DNA of 64,000 nt. It comes from JBMDXB01 sp048594885. GTDB lineage: Bacteria; Acidobacteriota; Vicinamibacteria; Vicinamibacterales; 2-12-FULL-66-21. The stretch spans positions 42,117-106,116 of the forward strand of contig JBMDXB010000172.1 of assembly GCA_048594885.1 (NCBI GenBank), given 5' to 3'. Under the pieces are notes generated by a model that searched no databases, was not told the DNA's origin, and saw only the letters and a list, made by a program, of their open reading frames with translations. Every line of letters begins with the position of its first letter. The first letter of the stretch is position 1. The translations under genes were made by a program, and so were the position numbers. Of the stretch, positions 63,131 to 64,000 are shown piece after piece.

Positions 63131-63547
63131 TTAGCCTCGAATGAGCTTCTTCACCAAGCGCGCCACTTCCGAGACCGCCAGAAACTCGCCAGGCCTCGCT
63201 ACGTTCACCGCTTGATACTGCTTGCGATCGAAGTGTCCGGGTGCCGTGTTCACGGTCACGATAAATTCCGCGTCTGCGGCGAGCGCGCACTCGAGAAAAC
63301 GGTTATCGGGTTCGTGCCGGATGACACTGAGCTCGGTCAGCGGATAGCACACCGGGAAGCTCTCGACAATTTCAGCGACGAACTCTGGATGATCGCCGAG
63401 GACGTCCGCGTACTCTTCCAGGATGGCTGGGCTGACCCAAGCCTCGATAAGACCGGCGCGCGCGAGTTCGTAGATCAGTGCCGAGGCGTTGTTCTCGGCC
63501 GGGAAGGTCGCGAGCTTCAGAATGCAGGTGTCAAGGACGACTCGCAA
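63131..63547 (-). CDS. PIN-domain toxin (type II toxin-antitoxin)
   Basis: The protein is 138 residues if started at the TTG at 63,547, which fits the family start LRVVLDTCILKLATFP. PIN acids: Asp in VVLDTCIL, Glu in SPAILEEYADVLGDHPEF, Asp in EPDNRFLECALAADAEFIVTVNTAPGHF. These are Mg2+-dependent RNases that cut tRNA or rRNA. The start overlaps the antitoxin gene by 17 bp. A TTG start may keep the toxin level low. An in-frame ATG at 63,604 would add 19 antisense-like residues and is less likely. Confidence 0.88.
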   Translation of the reverse strand: MRVVLDTCILKLATFPAENNASALIYELARAGLIEAWVSPAILEEYADVLGDHPEFVAEIVESFPVCYPLTELSVIRHEPDNRFLECALAADAEFIVTVNTAPGHFDRKQYQAVNVARPGEFLAVSEVARLVKKLIRG

Positions 63548-63716
63548 GGTAGGGCCTGGCGCGGCGCAGCGCTCGCGCGCGGCGCTTCGTTTCGACGAAC
63601 GCAACCGCCTCGGTCTCGGTCATCGCCTTGACGCGGTTCTGGCGGTGCGCGCGGGCCAGCGCCGGGGACAGCTTGAACCGGACAACCTTGCCGCCAACGA
63701 CGGCCGTCGCATACAT
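63531..63716 (-). CDS. Small antitoxin of the PIN pair
   Basis: The protein is 61 residues from the ATG at 63,716. It starts with a short beta-strand (TAVVGGKVVRFKLSPALARAH), then a helical, Arg-rich tail (TETEAVAFVETKRRARALRRARPY). Size, basic charge and the 17-bp overlap with the PIN gene fit an antitoxin. I do not recognise the exact family. The open frame upstream to 63,938 has no coding look. Confidence 0.65.
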   Translation of the reverse strand: MYATAVVGGKVVRFKLSPALARAHRQNRVKAMTETEAVAFVETKRRARALRRARPYLASRP

Positions 63717-64000
63717 GACACCAGCGTACGCGAAGGCAGCCACTGACACAAGCGATCCGACGCATGCATTCCCGCACGGTAGCGGCTCCTTCGTCCGGAC
63801 GAAATGACACAGCCTCGCGTGCGGCTTTCTGGCCGCGCGACGGCTCGCGATCTGACACGCGGCCGCCCTCACCTCTCGGTGCGAACCGGACACGCGGAAC
63901 CGAGACGTGAACGACCCCTTGCTCGCCCTCGGGGTCACACTCTAGTACTACTTTGTTAGATCCGAAGCTGAATGTTCTGTAGTTCTTGGATGCGTTTCAA
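63717..64000. other. Window-end region without recognisable gene
   Basis: 284 bp upstream of the PIN antitoxin. It should contain its promoter. The last 60 bp are markedly AT-richer than the rest (around CTAGTACTACTTTGTTAGATC), a hint of different origin or of an intergenic promoter. Nothing more can be supported. Confidence 0.4.

Larger units (their letters stand above)
54864..64000. mobile_element. Putative third tRNA-Arg-associated island (right end outside window)
   Basis: It begins at the tRNA 3' half and includes an integrase, an excisionase-like gene and a run of minus-strand accessory genes. No further tRNA 3' repeat was found up to the window end, so the boundary is unknown. Many genes here are unlike the neighbouring chromosome, and two are frameshifted. 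Confidence 0.55.

Overview
The window looks like a 64-kb piece of a high-GC chromosome from an Acidobacteriota bacterium, most likely of the Vicinamibacteria type. The pointers are two long orphan MacB/FtsX-type permeases (one with its own PadR regulator), a DUF5916 outer-membrane protein, a VWFA-related secreted protein, and many ATGA/GTGA start-stop overlaps. This placement is by gene content only; no 16S gene is present.

Positions 1-42,000 look like ordinary chromosome. In order they hold: an AI-2E-family permease (cut by the window edge) divergent from an IlvD/Edd-family sugar-acid dehydratase; uvrA with a nucleotidyltransferase-domain gene; an orphan permease; an S9 prolyl-oligopeptidase-type peptidase; a two-subunit aconitase X; a mazEF pair; and an M1 aminopeptidase. 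The aminopeptidase runs directly into a tightly overlapping polysaccharide cluster at 17.85-24.3 kb (GT2, flippase-like protein, pyruvyltransferase, GT4, NAD-sugar epimerase, membrane protein). A convergent 714-residue membrane protein follows. Then comes a seven-gene minus-strand run (33.9 to 26.5 kb) with an ABC exporter, split LigD-type ligase and polymerase, a VWA protein, a 5'-3' exonuclease and an M15-like peptidase. The remaining chromosomal genes are PadR plus permease, a DUF1684 protein, an amidase, a cyclophilin and a GH13 glycosidase.

From 42,196 the sequence becomes a layered integration hotspot in tRNA-Arg(TCT). The 5' half of one tRNA gene (42,196-42,234) stops at the anticodon loop. 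The only 3' half whose anticodon stem matches it perfectly lies 12.6 kb away at 54,819-54,863. Between them are a second, intact tRNA-Arg(TCT) at 42,399-42,475 and another orphan 3' half at 47,061-47,105. A tyrosine integrase sits beside each orphan 3' half. Joining the ends of the first segment (42,235-47,060) rebuilds a perfect 7-bp inverted repeat around a 7-bp spacer, as expected of an attP core, so this segment is probably one integrated element that carries its own replacement tRNA. Its cargo is YdeI/DinB/ArsR-SRPBCC genes. The next segment carries a CPBP protease, the DUF5916 protein, a methyltransferase, a MocR regulator, a cupin, a broken DUF5916 copy and a double-GNAT protein.

To the right of 54.86 kb lies a third island with integrase, excisionase-like HTH, two unknown membrane proteins, a Schlafen/AlbA_2-type protein, a DUF5677 protein and a PIN toxin-antitoxin pair. 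It also contains a two-gene cassette with a QueC-like enzyme that continues into a PD-(D/E)XK-nuclease-like domain, preceded by a conserved-looking partner beginning Met-Gly-His. This is the best candidate for an undescribed system, probably an anti-phage one related in principle to QatBC or type IV CBASS. Both its genes are frameshifted here. All five single-base frameshifts I found lie right of 42.2 kb, none in the core genes on the left, which argues for real decay rather than poor sequence.
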